Positions 26,109-35,071 of a DNA stretch of 64,000 bases are shown piece by piece. Positions within the stretch are counted from its first letter, which is position 1. Every line of letters begins with the position of its first letter. A program made the position numbers and the translations under genes. The DNA lies in the NCBI GenBank assembly GCA_903848465.1, contig CAINGK010000160.1:19034-83033 (forward strand). Direction: 5' to 3'. The notes under the pieces were generated by a model. The model made no database searches, was not told the DNA's origin, and saw only the letters and a list, made by a program, of their open reading frames with translations. The DNA comes from an uncultured Verrucomicrobiota bacterium. Lineage in GTDB: Bacteria > Verrucomicrobiota > Verrucomicrobiia > Verrucomicrobiales > Verrucomicrobiaceae.

Positions 26109-27587
26109 TTATCGGCTGAGGTTGGTCAACACTTCCAGCGCCTTGGTCTCAAAGATCTTCTGCCACTCAGGCGCGACCAGCGTGTCGCAGTCTTCCTGTG
26201 CATAGCCGGGGTTGAGTCGCTGCTCCACGGTGGGGGTGTACCAGATGTAGCCGTTGGTATAGCCGGAAACATGGGCGTTCACATCTCCGGCAGCTTTCTT
26301 GATGTTCAGCCCCACCTGCACCGTGACTTCACCTGGAAAGGTCACCAGTTTGAAGTCACCCACACGCAGGCCGCAGACCTCGGCATCCAGCGTTTTATCA
26401 CCAGCCGCCTGGGTTTGTTTGAGATGCATTTGCAGCAGCGCCATGTTTGCGTTCAGCCGGGTGAGCCGCTCCATGATTTCGATGTTGGCGAGGTAGTTTT
26501 CCACCAACACGCGGTTATCGGCATCAAGCTGTGAGATGGCCTTCCGGTCGAGAGCCTGATCGTGCAGATAGCTCTGCGAGTAGTGCGATGGCGTGTCCGG
26601 CCAGAGCTTGTGCTGAAGCAGCAATGGCAGGAAACTTTTGAAGTTGATGTTCGTGGGCTTAAGCGCCGCGACGAGTTTCTTCTGCTCCGCCTCGATGTTG
26701 CTGATGCGTGCGGAGTAATCTGCGGCTCGTGGCACCGCCATGGTGGCATTGCTCACTTTGAGAACGCTATCGCCTTTGGTTTCGATCTTCCGCGCAGCAG
26801 CCAGAACGGTCGCACCGAGCATGGTGCCAAGCGGTTCGGCATCGGCCGTGCGCGTGACTTCCTTGTAGCGCACCGGATTGATGTCGCCACCGCAGCCCTG
26901 CACGAAGAAGGCCATGGCTCCGGTGGCTTCTTCGATAACCTTGGACGCAAAGCCGGGATAGTCTGCCGAGCAGCCTTTGCTCGGCGGATTCATGATCGGA
27001 TGGCAGGCGAACTGATAGAGCACGGCCAAGGCTGTGCCATCGGCACGGTCCAGTCGCAGCAGACCGACCTGAGGATCGATCGGTCCCACGCTGGCGACCT
27101 CTTGATCAAGCGGCATTGAGTAGGCACGGCGCATGTCAACCGTGCTGCCATCCTTCATCTTGAGACGTCGGTTTTCGCTGATGCGAGTTTCCAAACCGAC
27201 ACCGCTGCCAGCCTTTACGGGAACGAGGTTCTTCGCAGCCTCCTTCACCGCCTGAATGACGAGCGGCTCCAGATCGCCACGCACAATGCCATGACAGTGG
27301 CTGGCATTAACCACCACATTCAACGACGGAATGCCCAGCTCTTGCAAGCCGTTGCGCAGCGTCGCCATGAAGTCATTGCCAATGCGCCCGATGCCGCCCA
27401 CCGCCACCGCATCCAGCGTGATCAGCACCGCCGTGGTGCCGCCGCTTTTCAACACAAGTGCTTTGGCGAAGCACGGATCATTCACGGGACCTGTGCGGTC
27501 TGTGATGTCAATTTTGGCGACACCGGCCAGCATTTCAGCCCTGGCAGTGGCAACACATGCGAGAAGCAGGAGGCAGAGGAATTTCAT
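26109..27587 (-). CDS. Neutral/alkaline ceramidase-like secreted protein (copy 1)
   Basis: 492 residues with a signal peptide (MKFLCLLLLACVATARAEML). The N-terminal domain of the neutral/alkaline non-lysosomal ceramidase family is recognisable: GVAKIDITDRTGPVNDPCFA, LITLDAVAVGG, NVVVNASHCHGI with the zinc-binding HxH pattern, YQFACHPIM and QGCGGDINPVR. True ceramidases are usually longer and carry NATHTHSGP, so this is a shortened relative; many bacterial members of this type act on unknown amide substrates. The second copy at 28361-29770 shares the layout. Operon spacing is 8 bp to the DUF1080 gene and 6 bp to the ThuA gene. Confidence 0.85.
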   Translation of the reverse strand: MKFLCLLLLACVATARAEMLAGVAKIDITDRTGPVNDPCFAKALVLKSGGTTAVLITLDAVAVGGIGRIGNDFMATLRNGLQELGIPSLNVVVNASHCHGIVRGDLEPLVIQAVKEAAKNLVPVKAGSGVGLETRISENRRLKMKDGSTVDMRRAYSMPLDQEVASVGPIDPQVGLLRLDRADGTALAVLYQFACHPIMNPPSKGCSADYPGFASKVIEEATGAMAFFVQGCGGDINPVRYKEVTRTADAEPLGTMLGATVLAAARKIETKGDSVLKVSNATMAVPRAADYSARISNIEAEQKKLVAALKPTNINFKSFLPLLLQHKLWPDTPSHYSQSYLHDQALDRKAISQLDADNRVLVENYLANIEIMERLTRLNANMALLQMHLKQTQAAGDKTLDAEVCGLRVGDFKLVTFPGEVTVQVGLNIKKAAGDVNAHVSGYTNGYIWYTPTVEQRLNPGYAQEDCDTLVAPEWQKIFETKALEVLTNLSR

Positions 27588-27593
27588 GCTGAG

Positions 27594-28352
27594 TTATTTC
27601 TGCAAAGTCCACGCCACTGCATTGAGCAGCAACCGATTCACATCGGCGCTGCGCATATCCTCGGGTGTACCAAGGCTGGTGTAAAAGATGCGAGCTTTGC
27701 TGACGCCATAAGTGCGCGTCCATGCGACCGGCTGCGGCGGTGTGGGGGCACCGGCCTGCGCGGTACCCATGAGCACTGGCGTGGCATCTGCGGCGAGCGG
27801 CAGCACCTTGTAGAGGGATTGAGTGCCCTGGATGTTCGCAGCGTTCACGCCTTTGACCAGGGCACTTGCTTCAGCACCTGGCGCGATGCTCACAGTGTAA
27901 GGCAAGCCTTTGGTTTCGTAGCCGGTGTTTTCACCGCCGAGAACCTCGTGTGTGAACTCCGGCCATGGAGCCAGACTGGCATCAACGACTTCATTGGGCT
28001 TGGGAAGGAAGGCGTGGTTCGCCGTGCGGACGCCGAGCAGCGGCTTGCCAGCGGCAAGATGCGCACGAATGGCCGCCATTTGCTCCTTCGGCGGAAAGCG
28101 ACGGCGCGAGAAAAGCACCAGCAAATTCGCATCCTTCAGTGCCTCGACGAGCCCTGTAAAGTGATGCATCTGCGGCTTGTCACCATCAATGATCGTAACG
28201 TGATGCCCCAGCGGCCGGAGCTCCTTCTCCGCAAATTCACGCATCGTCCTTGGCGCCTCGTAGTTGTTGGGATCTTCGACCGTCATGATGACGATGTTCG
28301 CGGCAGACGCGGCGCAAGTAAGCAGGGCGAAGCAAAGCAGGATGGATCTCAT
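27594..28352 (-). CDS. ThuA-domain secreted protein (copy 2)
   Basis: 252 residues from the ATG at 28352, where the signal peptide begins (MRSILLCFALLTCAASAANI). It parallels the copy at 24555: NIVIMTVEDPNNYEAPRTMR, DANLLVLFSRRRFPP, HLAAGKPLLGVRTANHAFL, then WTRTYGVSKARIFYTSLGTP and LLLNAVAWTLQK at the end. The shared C-terminal half points to duplication. It sits between two ceramidase-like genes. Confidence 0.87.
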   Translation of the reverse strand: MRSILLCFALLTCAASAANIVIMTVEDPNNYEAPRTMREFAEKELRPLGHHVTIIDGDKPQMHHFTGLVEALKDANLLVLFSRRRFPPKEQMAAIRAHLAAGKPLLGVRTANHAFLPKPNEVVDASLAPWPEFTHEVLGGENTGYETKGLPYTVSIAPGAEASALVKGVNAANIQGTQSLYKVLPLAADATPVLMGTAQAGAPTPPQPVAWTRTYGVSKARIFYTSLGTPEDMRSADVNRLLLNAVAWTLQK

Positions 28353-28360
28353 GGCAGGAA

Positions 28361-29770
28361 TTATTGAAGTGACGAAAACAGCTCTTCCAGCCCCGCAACG
28401 ATCTTCGTCGAGGCATCGACTTCCAGGCAGGCTGACCTCGCACGCCATGTTTCATAACCGCCGAGCTTGTGCTGCTCCGGCGTTGGCAGGTAGCCATGGT
28501 AGGCATTGGCCATCGAAACTGTGAAGGTCTGCGGATGGCGCTGTTTCAATCCGAGGCCGATCTCCACGAAGACTTCGGCAGGAATGGCCGAGACCCGCAG
28601 TTCACCGATCTTGAGAACCTGCAGTGGCGCGGAGACTTCCTTCGGAAAGTCTGCCAGCAGGACAGTCTCACGCGCATACACCTGCTCCATCGTTTCCATG
28701 CGTGGGAAGAGCTTCGACTGCTGCGTCAGCGCTTTTGCTTTCTCCACCTCCTCCTTTGTGGGAATACGCAGGCCCAGCTTCACCTCCTTTTGCGCCACAC
28801 TCAGCGGCACCCAGTCCTGATAAGTCAGCGTTTTGCACGCACCCGCGACCGCCTGCGCCACATCATTTGCCACGATCTTGATACGACCATACGGCCCCTC
28901 TTTGGCCTGACCACCGCGGAAGTCGATGTTGTTGATGTCGCCGCTGGTGCCGTTCGACATGATGCCCACAAATGGCGGGTCCTGTCGGTCTGCACCGAGC
29001 AGTTCACCGAGGCGATTTGCAAACGCTCCAAAGTAGTCCGACGAAATATGACCGGGGCCCACGCCACCCACGTAATGCAGCGAGTAGTTCGCATACAACG
29101 CTATAGGTTTCCCCTCCGTTGATTGCACGCTGATGAAACTCACCTGCGGATCCGTGGGACCAGCGGGTTCAAGAAGGGCTGGGTTGTTGATGCCAGGGTT
29201 CGTTTTCACCTGATCGGTGGTGACCCCGTGCGGAGTAGGAGGAATGCCGCCGGGCTTCATTTTCCAGCGGCGATTGTACACATGCTGCGGCACATCCACA
29301 CTGCCCCACGCGATCTTGGCGGGAACGAGATTGTTCAGCGCACGCTGCACGCCATCGGCGATACGCCTGGCAAGAAACCGCTGATACATCGGGCTCGGCT
29401 CGCTCTGTCCCACGGCCTGCGCGGTGCCACAGGAGTGCGAATGCGTAGCGGACATGAGCATGTTTTCCAGAGGCAGGCCCGTGGCCTCGTTCACCCTCTT
29501 CTTCGCTTCATCAAAGATGCCACGCCCAATCACACAACTGTCTGCCACCACCATTACCAGCTTCGTTTGCCCATCATCCAGCGCGAGGCAGCGCGCGTTC
29601 AGTTCATCATGGATGAACACCGCCTTGCCATCCTGAAAGCCTCCATTGATGGAGCTGCCAAGCTCCGGCGTGATGTTGCTCGTAGCGGCTCCGGCTTTGA
29701 AAACACGGGCAGGATCGACCGCGTACGCGGTCGAAATGAGAGTGCAAATGGCAAAGAGAAGCGGGCGCAT
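28361..29770 (-). CDS. Neutral/alkaline ceramidase-like secreted protein (copy 2)
   Basis: 469 residues from the ATG at 29770, chosen for the signal peptide (MRPLLFAICTLISTAYAVDP). Family features: GAATSNITPELGSSINGGFQ, a LVMVVADSCVIGRGIFDEAK segment, MLMSATHSHSCG with the HxH zinc motif, YANYSLHYVGGV, and MSNGTSGDINNIDF near the middle. It is the first gene of the five-gene operon that runs down to 24555. The amino-acid similarity to copy 1 is mostly around the metal motif and the GDIN loop. Confidence 0.85.
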   Translation of the reverse strand: MRPLLFAICTLISTAYAVDPARVFKAGAATSNITPELGSSINGGFQDGKAVFIHDELNARCLALDDGQTKLVMVVADSCVIGRGIFDEAKKRVNEATGLPLENMLMSATHSHSCGTAQAVGQSEPSPMYQRFLARRIADGVQRALNNLVPAKIAWGSVDVPQHVYNRRWKMKPGGIPPTPHGVTTDQVKTNPGINNPALLEPAGPTDPQVSFISVQSTEGKPIALYANYSLHYVGGVGPGHISSDYFGAFANRLGELLGADRQDPPFVGIMSNGTSGDINNIDFRGGQAKEGPYGRIKIVANDVAQAVAGACKTLTYQDWVPLSVAQKEVKLGLRIPTKEEVEKAKALTQQSKLFPRMETMEQVYARETVLLADFPKEVSAPLQVLKIGELRVSAIPAEVFVEIGLGLKQRHPQTFTVSMANAYHGYLPTPEQHKLGGYETWRARSACLEVDASTKIVAGLEELFSSLQ

Positions 29771-29859
29771 GCTGTCCATACGCTCTCCGAGAAGGGACTC
29801 CATCGACTAACACCTCCGCCCCTAGAGGATAGGGCTGGAAGTACCAACATGCGTTTCAT

Positions 29860-30900
29860 TCATATCAGGCCAAAGAGCTGCCGTGCATTGCCGGAGAGGA
29901 TTTTCTGCTCGTCAGCCGCAGGAAGTTTCAGAGAACGCAGCGGGTCGAGAATCTCCTTCGGCTCCACCCACGGATGGTCGCTGGAGAACAACAGCTTGTC
30001 CGCGCTGCTGAAGTCGAGTGCAACACGCATCGCCTCGGGCAGCGGCGAAACGATGTCCATGTAGATGCTGCGCAGATACTCGCTCGGCTTGCGCTGGAGA
30101 TTTTGCGGGCCGCGTTTGAGCACGGTGAGCTGATGGTCCATGCGCCCGCTGATGTAGGGCAGCGTGCCCCCAAGATGCGGGCAGACGAGTTTCAGCCGGG
30201 GATGTTTGTCGAGCAGGCCGCTGGCGATGATTCGCGCAATGGCAATGGTATTTTCAAACATGTTTCCCAGAGTGCTGGTGAGTTCGTAGCCCTTGACCTG
30301 CTCCGTGGTCATCGGCTTGGCGGGATGCAGCAGGATGGGCACCCCCAGCTCTTCAGCACGCGCATAAAGCCAGTGAAACTGAGGCTCGTCACACCACGCA
30401 CCGGCCAGATTCGTGTAGAGCAGGATGCCTTTGAAGCCGAGCTTTTTCACACAGCGGTCCAGCTCCTCGGCAGCGGCCTTTTCATTTTGCAACGGCAGCA
30501 CGCACAGCCCGCGAAAACGCGTGGGATGCTGCGCGATCACTCCCGCGAGCGAGTCATGAATCAACTGCGCTACCGCCGGCCCGTCCGCGCCGAACCACTC
30601 AGGACCAGGGTCGTTCGTGCTGAGCATAGTGATCTCGATGCCGTTCGCATCCATGGCCGCAAGCTTTGCATTCACATCAAGATAAAATGGCGGCACCTTG
30701 CGCAGCCAGTCGCCCATTTTGAGAAAGGCAGTGCCCTTCTCGTCATACACCAGCGGTTCCATTTTGCGTTTCCGCATCATGTCCAGCACCTGGGGGAAGA
30801 AGAGATGGCTCTGGCAGTCGATAATACCTGCAGGTGGCGCAGCCACTGCTGCCACGGCGCTGCTCGCAACGGTGGCAGTGATAAAATGACGGCGTTTCAT
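29860..30900 (-). CDS. Amidohydrolase 2 family protein (TIM barrel) with Tat-like signal
   Basis: 346 residues from the ATG at 30900 (MKRRHFITATVASSAVAAVA), an export signal. The barrel follows: IIDCQSHLFFPQ, in which the first metal-binding motif of ACMSD-type enzymes (usually DxHxH) is altered to DCQSH, then KGILLYTNLAGAW, LGVPILLHPAK, KLVCPHLGGTLPYI and LLFSSDHPWVEP with the conserved Asp. It probably hydrolyses or decarboxylates a small carboxylate; the substrate is unknown. It lies 90 bp from the ceramidase operon and may belong to it. Confidence 0.85.
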   Translation of the reverse strand: MKRRHFITATVASSAVAAVAAPPAGIIDCQSHLFFPQVLDMMRKRKMEPLVYDEKGTAFLKMGDWLRKVPPFYLDVNAKLAAMDANGIEITMLSTNDPGPEWFGADGPAVAQLIHDSLAGVIAQHPTRFRGLCVLPLQNEKAAAEELDRCVKKLGFKGILLYTNLAGAWCDEPQFHWLYARAEELGVPILLHPAKPMTTEQVKGYELTSTLGNMFENTIAIARIIASGLLDKHPRLKLVCPHLGGTLPYISGRMDHQLTVLKRGPQNLQRKPSEYLRSIYMDIVSPLPEAMRVALDFSSADKLLFSSDHPWVEPKEILDPLRSLKLPAADEQKILSGNARQLFGLI

Positions 30901-30979
30901 GGGCGCATCAAAAACTGAGTACACCGTCCATCAGCATCGCGTTGGCGATGCTGATGGACGTGAACAGATTCATGCGGGT

Positions 30980-32323
30980 TTAGCCGTCAATGTTCCAGCC
31001 GTCACGGTACTCCTTCTTCATGAAGGCGTTCGCTTCGGGCGTGTCGGGGCTGGTGCCGGTTTTGCCGTCGTATTGGATCTTCTTGCCCGTGCGGTAGGCG
31101 ACGAGTCCGAGGAGCATCATCTCGATCATGTTGGCGCTGTAGCCAAAGTTGCAGGCCGTCGGCTTGCTCGGGTCGCGGCAGGCATCAAACCACTGCTTCT
31201 GGAAGTGGCCGAGGTCAGGCAGCATATCCTCTTTCTTGCGTGGCTTGTAGTAGCTCATGTCGGCGTCGTTGCCGTAGGGCAGGATGAGACGTGAGTCGAA
31301 GTCAGCGATGAGGAAGCCCTTCGTGCCTTTGAACATCGCACCATGACCGATTTGTGTCAGGTCGATGTGCTTCTTCGGCGAACTCGGCATCGCGCCGCCC
31401 TGATACCAGCCGACGGTGATGGGGCCGCGCCAGTCGTTCGCCGGCAGATCAAAATGGGACTCGCATTTCACCGGTGTCACATCCGAGTTGTAGGCATCGC
31501 CCTTGGCCTCGGCGGAGGTTGGCAGACCACCGTCCACGGCGTTCCAGAGCAAATCCATCGTGTGGCTGCCCATGTCGCCGATCTGTCCGGCACCGAAGTC
31601 CCAGAACATATTCCAGGAGAGGCAGTTCGCGCCGGCTCCGCCGGAGAAGTAGGCCGGATTGTAGGGATGGAAGGGCGATGGGCCAAGCCACAGGTCATAG
31701 TGAAATCCTTTCGGCGGCTCGCCTCCCTCTGGGAAGTAGCCTGGTCTTGGGATCTGGCGATTGCCCCAGGCGTAGGCGGCTTTCAGTTCGCCGATGGCAC
31801 CATCACGGATGAGTTCGCGCACACGGTTGAAATTGGGGTTCGCATGCCGCTGCATGCCGACCTGGGTGGCCAACTTGTCTTTCTTCGTCTCCCACGTCGC
31901 ACGCACAGTGCGCGCTTCATTGACGGTGATGGCCAGCGGTTTTTCGCAGTAGCAGTGCAGATTGCGCTTCAGCGCCCAGTTGGCGATGAACGCATGCGTG
32001 TGGTCCGGAGTACAGACCACGACGGCATCCAAACCTTTGTGATCAAGGCACTTGCGCCAGTCGATGTACGTCGTGGCATTCGGGAATCGCTTCAGCGCAT
32101 CGGGGAAACGTGCCTCGTTGATGTCACACAATGCGACCACGTTTTCCTCCGCAATGGAGTCGTAATGCGCAAGGCCACGTCCCCACACACCGATGAGGGC
32201 GACGTTGAGTTTGTTGCTGGCGGCGTTTTGTCCGAACAGCGGGCGGGTGATCATGCTCCCGGCGACGAGACCGGCAGCACCGACGAAGCGGCGACGTGAG
32301 AGAGGCGTGGGTTGGGTGCTCAT
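30980..32323 (-). CDS. Gfo/Idh/MocA family oxidoreductase, Tat-exported
   Basis: 447 residues from the ATG at 32323, giving a twin-arginine signal ([20 protein letters not shown]). The NAD(P)-binding domain shows [44 protein letters not shown] and [17 protein letters not shown], where the EKP lysine is catalytic. The C-terminal domain includes [20 protein letters not shown]. Members with this D-G-G-Q-I/MGSH pattern are secreted, use a tightly bound nicotinamide cofactor and act on sugars in PVC bacteria. The gene starts 146 bp from the divergent CBS gene. Confidence 0.9.
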   Translation of the reverse strand: MSTQPTPLSRRRFVGAAGLVAGSMITRPLFGQNAASNKLNVALIGVWGRGLAHYDSIAEENVVALCDINEARFPDALKRFPNATTYIDWRKCLDHKGLDAVVVCTPDHTHAFIANWALKRNLHCYCEKPLAITVNEARTVRATWETKKDKLATQVGMQRHANPNFNRVRELIRDGAIGELKAAYAWGNRQIPRPGYFPEGGEPPKGFHYDLWLGPSPFHPYNPAYFSGGAGANCLSWNMFWDFGAGQIGDMGSHTMDLLWNAVDGGLPTSAEAKGDAYNSDVTPVKCESHFDLPANDWRGPITVGWYQGGAMPSSPKKHIDLTQIGHGAMFKGTKGFLIADFDSRLILPYGNDADMSYYKPRKKEDMLPDLGHFQKQWFDACRDPSKPTACNFGYSANMIEMMLLGLVAYRTGKKIQYDGKTGTSPDTPEANAFMKKEYRDGWNIDG

Positions 32324-32469
32324 GGCACCGCATGAAACGACGCGCGGAGTCGATCTCAAGCACCAAGGTTGGCTGATTCCCGCTTTTCCCCGACCAGACA
32401 GGCCCGGGAAAACGAAGCTTGCTTAACAGTCGCCAATTTCAGAAACTGCCCCCAACAACCTTAAATGTC

Positions 32470-32919
32470 ATGGAAATCTCAACCGCAGCCAAGACCCTGT
32501 TGGAACACAAAGGCCGGGACATCTGGACCATCCCGCCAACAGCCACCGTCTTTCAGGCCATTCAGATGATGGCCGAAAAAAACATCGGCGCTCTGCCAGT
32601 CATGGAGGGCAGCCGACTGGTCGGCATCATTTCAGAGCGTGACTACATGAGCAAAGTGGCGCTCCATGGCAAATCCTCCAAGGAAACTCCCGTCAGCGAC
32701 ATCATGGCAAGCAATCTGGTGACCGTAGGTCCCGATCAAACCGTCTCCAACTGCCTGGAAATCATCACCGAACACCGCATCCGCCACCTGCCCGTGGTCG
32801 ATGGCGAGGAACTGCTCGGCATCGTCTCCATTGGCGATCTGGTAAAGTGGGTCATCGCCACCCAGCGCATGACGATCGAACAATTGAATGCGTACATCTC
32901 AGGCGGTTACTCCGCCTGA
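32470..32919 (+). CDS. CBS-domain protein
   Basis: 149 residues made of two CBS motifs, so a single Bateman module: DIWTIPPTATVFQAIQMMAE and NIGALPVMEGSRLVGIISER, followed by DIMASNLVTVGPDQTVSNCL and RIRHLPVVDGEELLGIVSIG. No other domain is attached. Such small proteins usually bind adenine nucleotides and regulate a partner, here unknown. It converges on the ThuA gene at 32940. Confidence 0.9.
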   Translation: MEISTAAKTLLEHKGRDIWTIPPTATVFQAIQMMAEKNIGALPVMEGSRLVGIISERDYMSKVALHGKSSKETPVSDIMASNLVTVGPDQTVSNCLEIITEHRIRHLPVVDGEELLGIVSIGDLVKWVIATQRMTIEQLNAYISGGYSA

Positions 32920-32939
32920 GCGCACGCACCACGGTCAGC

Positions 32940-33869
32940 TTACTTCGCCTTGGGTGCCGGTGCTGGCTTCGGCTTCTCTGGCAGGCCCTGGCCGGGCTTG
33001 AGGTCGAGATTGGCCTTCATGTCTTCTTCCGTCACTGCTGAGGCCACGCCATCCGTCGGGATCTTGGCCTTCGCGGTCCACAGGATCGCGTTCAGCACCA
33101 GTTTGCGCTGCTCGTTGTTGGCCCAGCCCTTGTGGAAATGACCGCCGCTGAAGCCGAAGCCACGACCGCCGTCCGCACGCTCACAGGCCCAGGCAACATG
33201 CTGCTTCTCCTTGTTTTTCACGGACTCACGCACGGCAGGGTTGCCGCTGTGCGTGCCATCGGGGCGGCCCATCGTCGATTCAGGGGCCACATCGCTCAGG
33301 ATCGGGGTCACACCTTCCATGTTTGGGCGGAAGCGCATGTGGAAATACCACTCGTCATTCGTGCCGAAAGGCTTCACGCCGGAGCTGATCGGGTGCGCGG
33401 GCAGTTCTTTGAAATTGGCGTCCCAGTGCGGGTTCACGCTCCAGTTGATCTCAAAGCAGCCGCCCATCCAGTCGATGAACTCCTTGCCACCCTTCGCAAT
33501 CGTCGGCTCGACCGCGTAATGCAGCGTCAGGAAGCCGCAGCCGCGCTTCATTTCTTTGTCGAGCTGGGCCAGGCGCTCGCCCTGCAAGGCCGGGTGTCCG
33601 CCGCCGCCGTCAGAGTAAATGACCACCGTATCCGCTGCGGAAAGCTCTTCCTGGGAAGGCCACTCACCATTCAGGTGAAACTTAATATCCGCCTGGTCCG
33701 CCGCACCCTGTTCCAGGCACTTCTTCAGCAACTGGATGCCCGCATTGTGCTCATGCTGCCCCGGACCATGCGAGGGTTTCCCCGCGATCATGACAATGGA
33801 TTTTTTGTCCGCTGAAAACGCGGAACCGAGGAGTGAAAAGGCGAGGAGGGCGGTGAGCAGATGCTTCAT
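32940..33869 (-). CDS. ThuA-domain secreted protein (copy 3, long form)
   Basis: 309 residues from the ATG at 33869, with a signal peptide (LLTALLAFSLLGSAFSADKK). This ThuA protein is of another subgroup than the two above: IVMIAGKPSHGPGQHEHNAG, VVIYSDGGGGHPALQGERL, CGFLTLHYAVEP and GRGFGFSGGHFHKGWANNEQ. The C-terminus is Pro/Lys/Ala-rich. It lies alone on the minus strand between a CBS gene and the divergent channel-like gene. Confidence 0.85.
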   Translation of the reverse strand: MKHLLTALLAFSLLGSAFSADKKSIVMIAGKPSHGPGQHEHNAGIQLLKKCLEQGAADQADIKFHLNGEWPSQEELSAADTVVIYSDGGGGHPALQGERLAQLDKEMKRGCGFLTLHYAVEPTIAKGGKEFIDWMGGCFEINWSVNPHWDANFKELPAHPISSGVKPFGTNDEWYFHMRFRPNMEGVTPILSDVAPESTMGRPDGTHSGNPAVRESVKNKEKQHVAWACERADGGRGFGFSGGHFHKGWANNEQRKLVLNAILWTAKAKIPTDGVASAVTEEDMKANLDLKPGQGLPEKPKPAPAPKAK

Positions 33870-33998
33870 AGATTGGGGTTGGAACGTGGCAAGCAAACGT
33901 CCCCAGCGCACGCGGCATTTCAACGAGCAGTAGAGATCTGCGACGACAGCCCTGCTTCTGGCACGCCTTACGCTACCTTTGACACTCCGCCCGACCGC

Positions 33999-35018
33999 AT
34001 GCCCATTTCCAAGAGCCGCCCGACAACCAATGTTTTCTATGCCTTTGCCTTTATGGGCGTGGTCATGGCGGTCTTCACCGTGGGTTACCGTCTGGGGGGG
34101 TGGTCGTGGAGCGATGCGTTCTACATGGTCGTCATCACCGCCTTCAGCGTTGGTTACAGCGAGGTGGTGCCCATCACCGATCCCTGGCTGCGGGCGTGGA
34201 CGGTGACGTTGATTCTCTTTGGCTGCACCGGCATCATTTTTGTCACCGGTACTTTGGTGCAGTGGCTAACGGAGGCGCAAATTCAACGAGCTTTGGGAGG
34301 TAAACGCATGGAAAACGAAATCGAAAAACTCAAAAATCACGCCATCATTTGCGGCTACGGTCGCATTGGCCGCATGATCGCCACGCAGTTGCAGGCAGGC
34401 GGCATCCCCTTTGTCATTGTCGATCAGGCAACTGACCGCGTGGCGGAGGTGCGCGATGCGGGCTTTCTCACGCTGCAGGGCGAGGCCACCGACGAAGCGA
34501 CATTAAAGACCGCCGGCATCAGCCGTGCACGGGTGCTGGCCACCGTGCTGCCAAATGACGCCGCGAATGTCTTCATCACCCTCAGTGCGCGCAACATGAA
34601 CCCCACGATCCAAATCATCGCGCGTGGTGAAGTGCCCTCCACCGAGCGCAAGCTGCTGCAGGCCGGGGCCAACCGTGTCGTGCTGCCGGCACACATCGGT
34701 GCAGACCGCATCGCCCACCTGATCCTGCACCCGAACACGCGCGAACTGATCGGCGGCAAGACGAAGGCCAGCATCGACTTTGACCACCACCTCACCGAAC
34801 TCGGCCTGGATCTGGAGGAGATCGAGATTGGCACGGAGTCGCCATGGGTCCACAAACGCATTTCCGATGTCGAAACCGACACCGCCGGCCGCATGCTGCC
34901 TGTGGCAATCCTGCGCAAGGAAGGTGCCACGGACCTGAACCCCAACCCCAGCGCCATGCTCATGCCTGGAGACGCCTTGGTGGTGATGAAACGCGTCCTC
35001 CGCCGGGCGCGCGCCTGA
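33999..35018 (+). CDS. Potassium-channel-like protein with RCK (TrkA-N/TrkA-C) domains
   Basis: 339 residues from the ATG at 33999. Two transmembrane helices (about 12-30 and 66-90) flank a pore loop whose filter reads SVGYSE at residues 50-55 instead of TVGYGD. A cytosolic RCK domain follows: HAIICGYGRIGRMIATQL (Rossmann GxGxxG) at about 112, EATDEATLKTAGI, and a TrkA-C-like end with GTESPWVHKRISD and AMLMPGDALVVM. It should be a two-helix ligand-gated cation channel acting as a tetramer. The changed filter makes potassium selectivity uncertain. Confidence 0.85.
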   Translation: MPISKSRPTTNVFYAFAFMGVVMAVFTVGYRLGGWSWSDAFYMVVITAFSVGYSEVVPITDPWLRAWTVTLILFGCTGIIFVTGTLVQWLTEAQIQRALGGKRMENEIEKLKNHAIICGYGRIGRMIATQLQAGGIPFVIVDQATDRVAEVRDAGFLTLQGEATDEATLKTAGISRARVLATVLPNDAANVFITLSARNMNPTIQIIARGEVPSTERKLLQAGANRVVLPAHIGADRIAHLILHPNTRELIGGKTKASIDFDHHLTELGLDLEEIEIGTESPWVHKRISDVETDTAGRMLPVAILRKEGATDLNPNPSAMLMPGDALVVMKRVLRRARA

Positions 35019-35071
35019 GAAATGCATTTTTCGGTCAAGCTGGCTCGCTGCCTGCGTCTAAGATGCAGACT

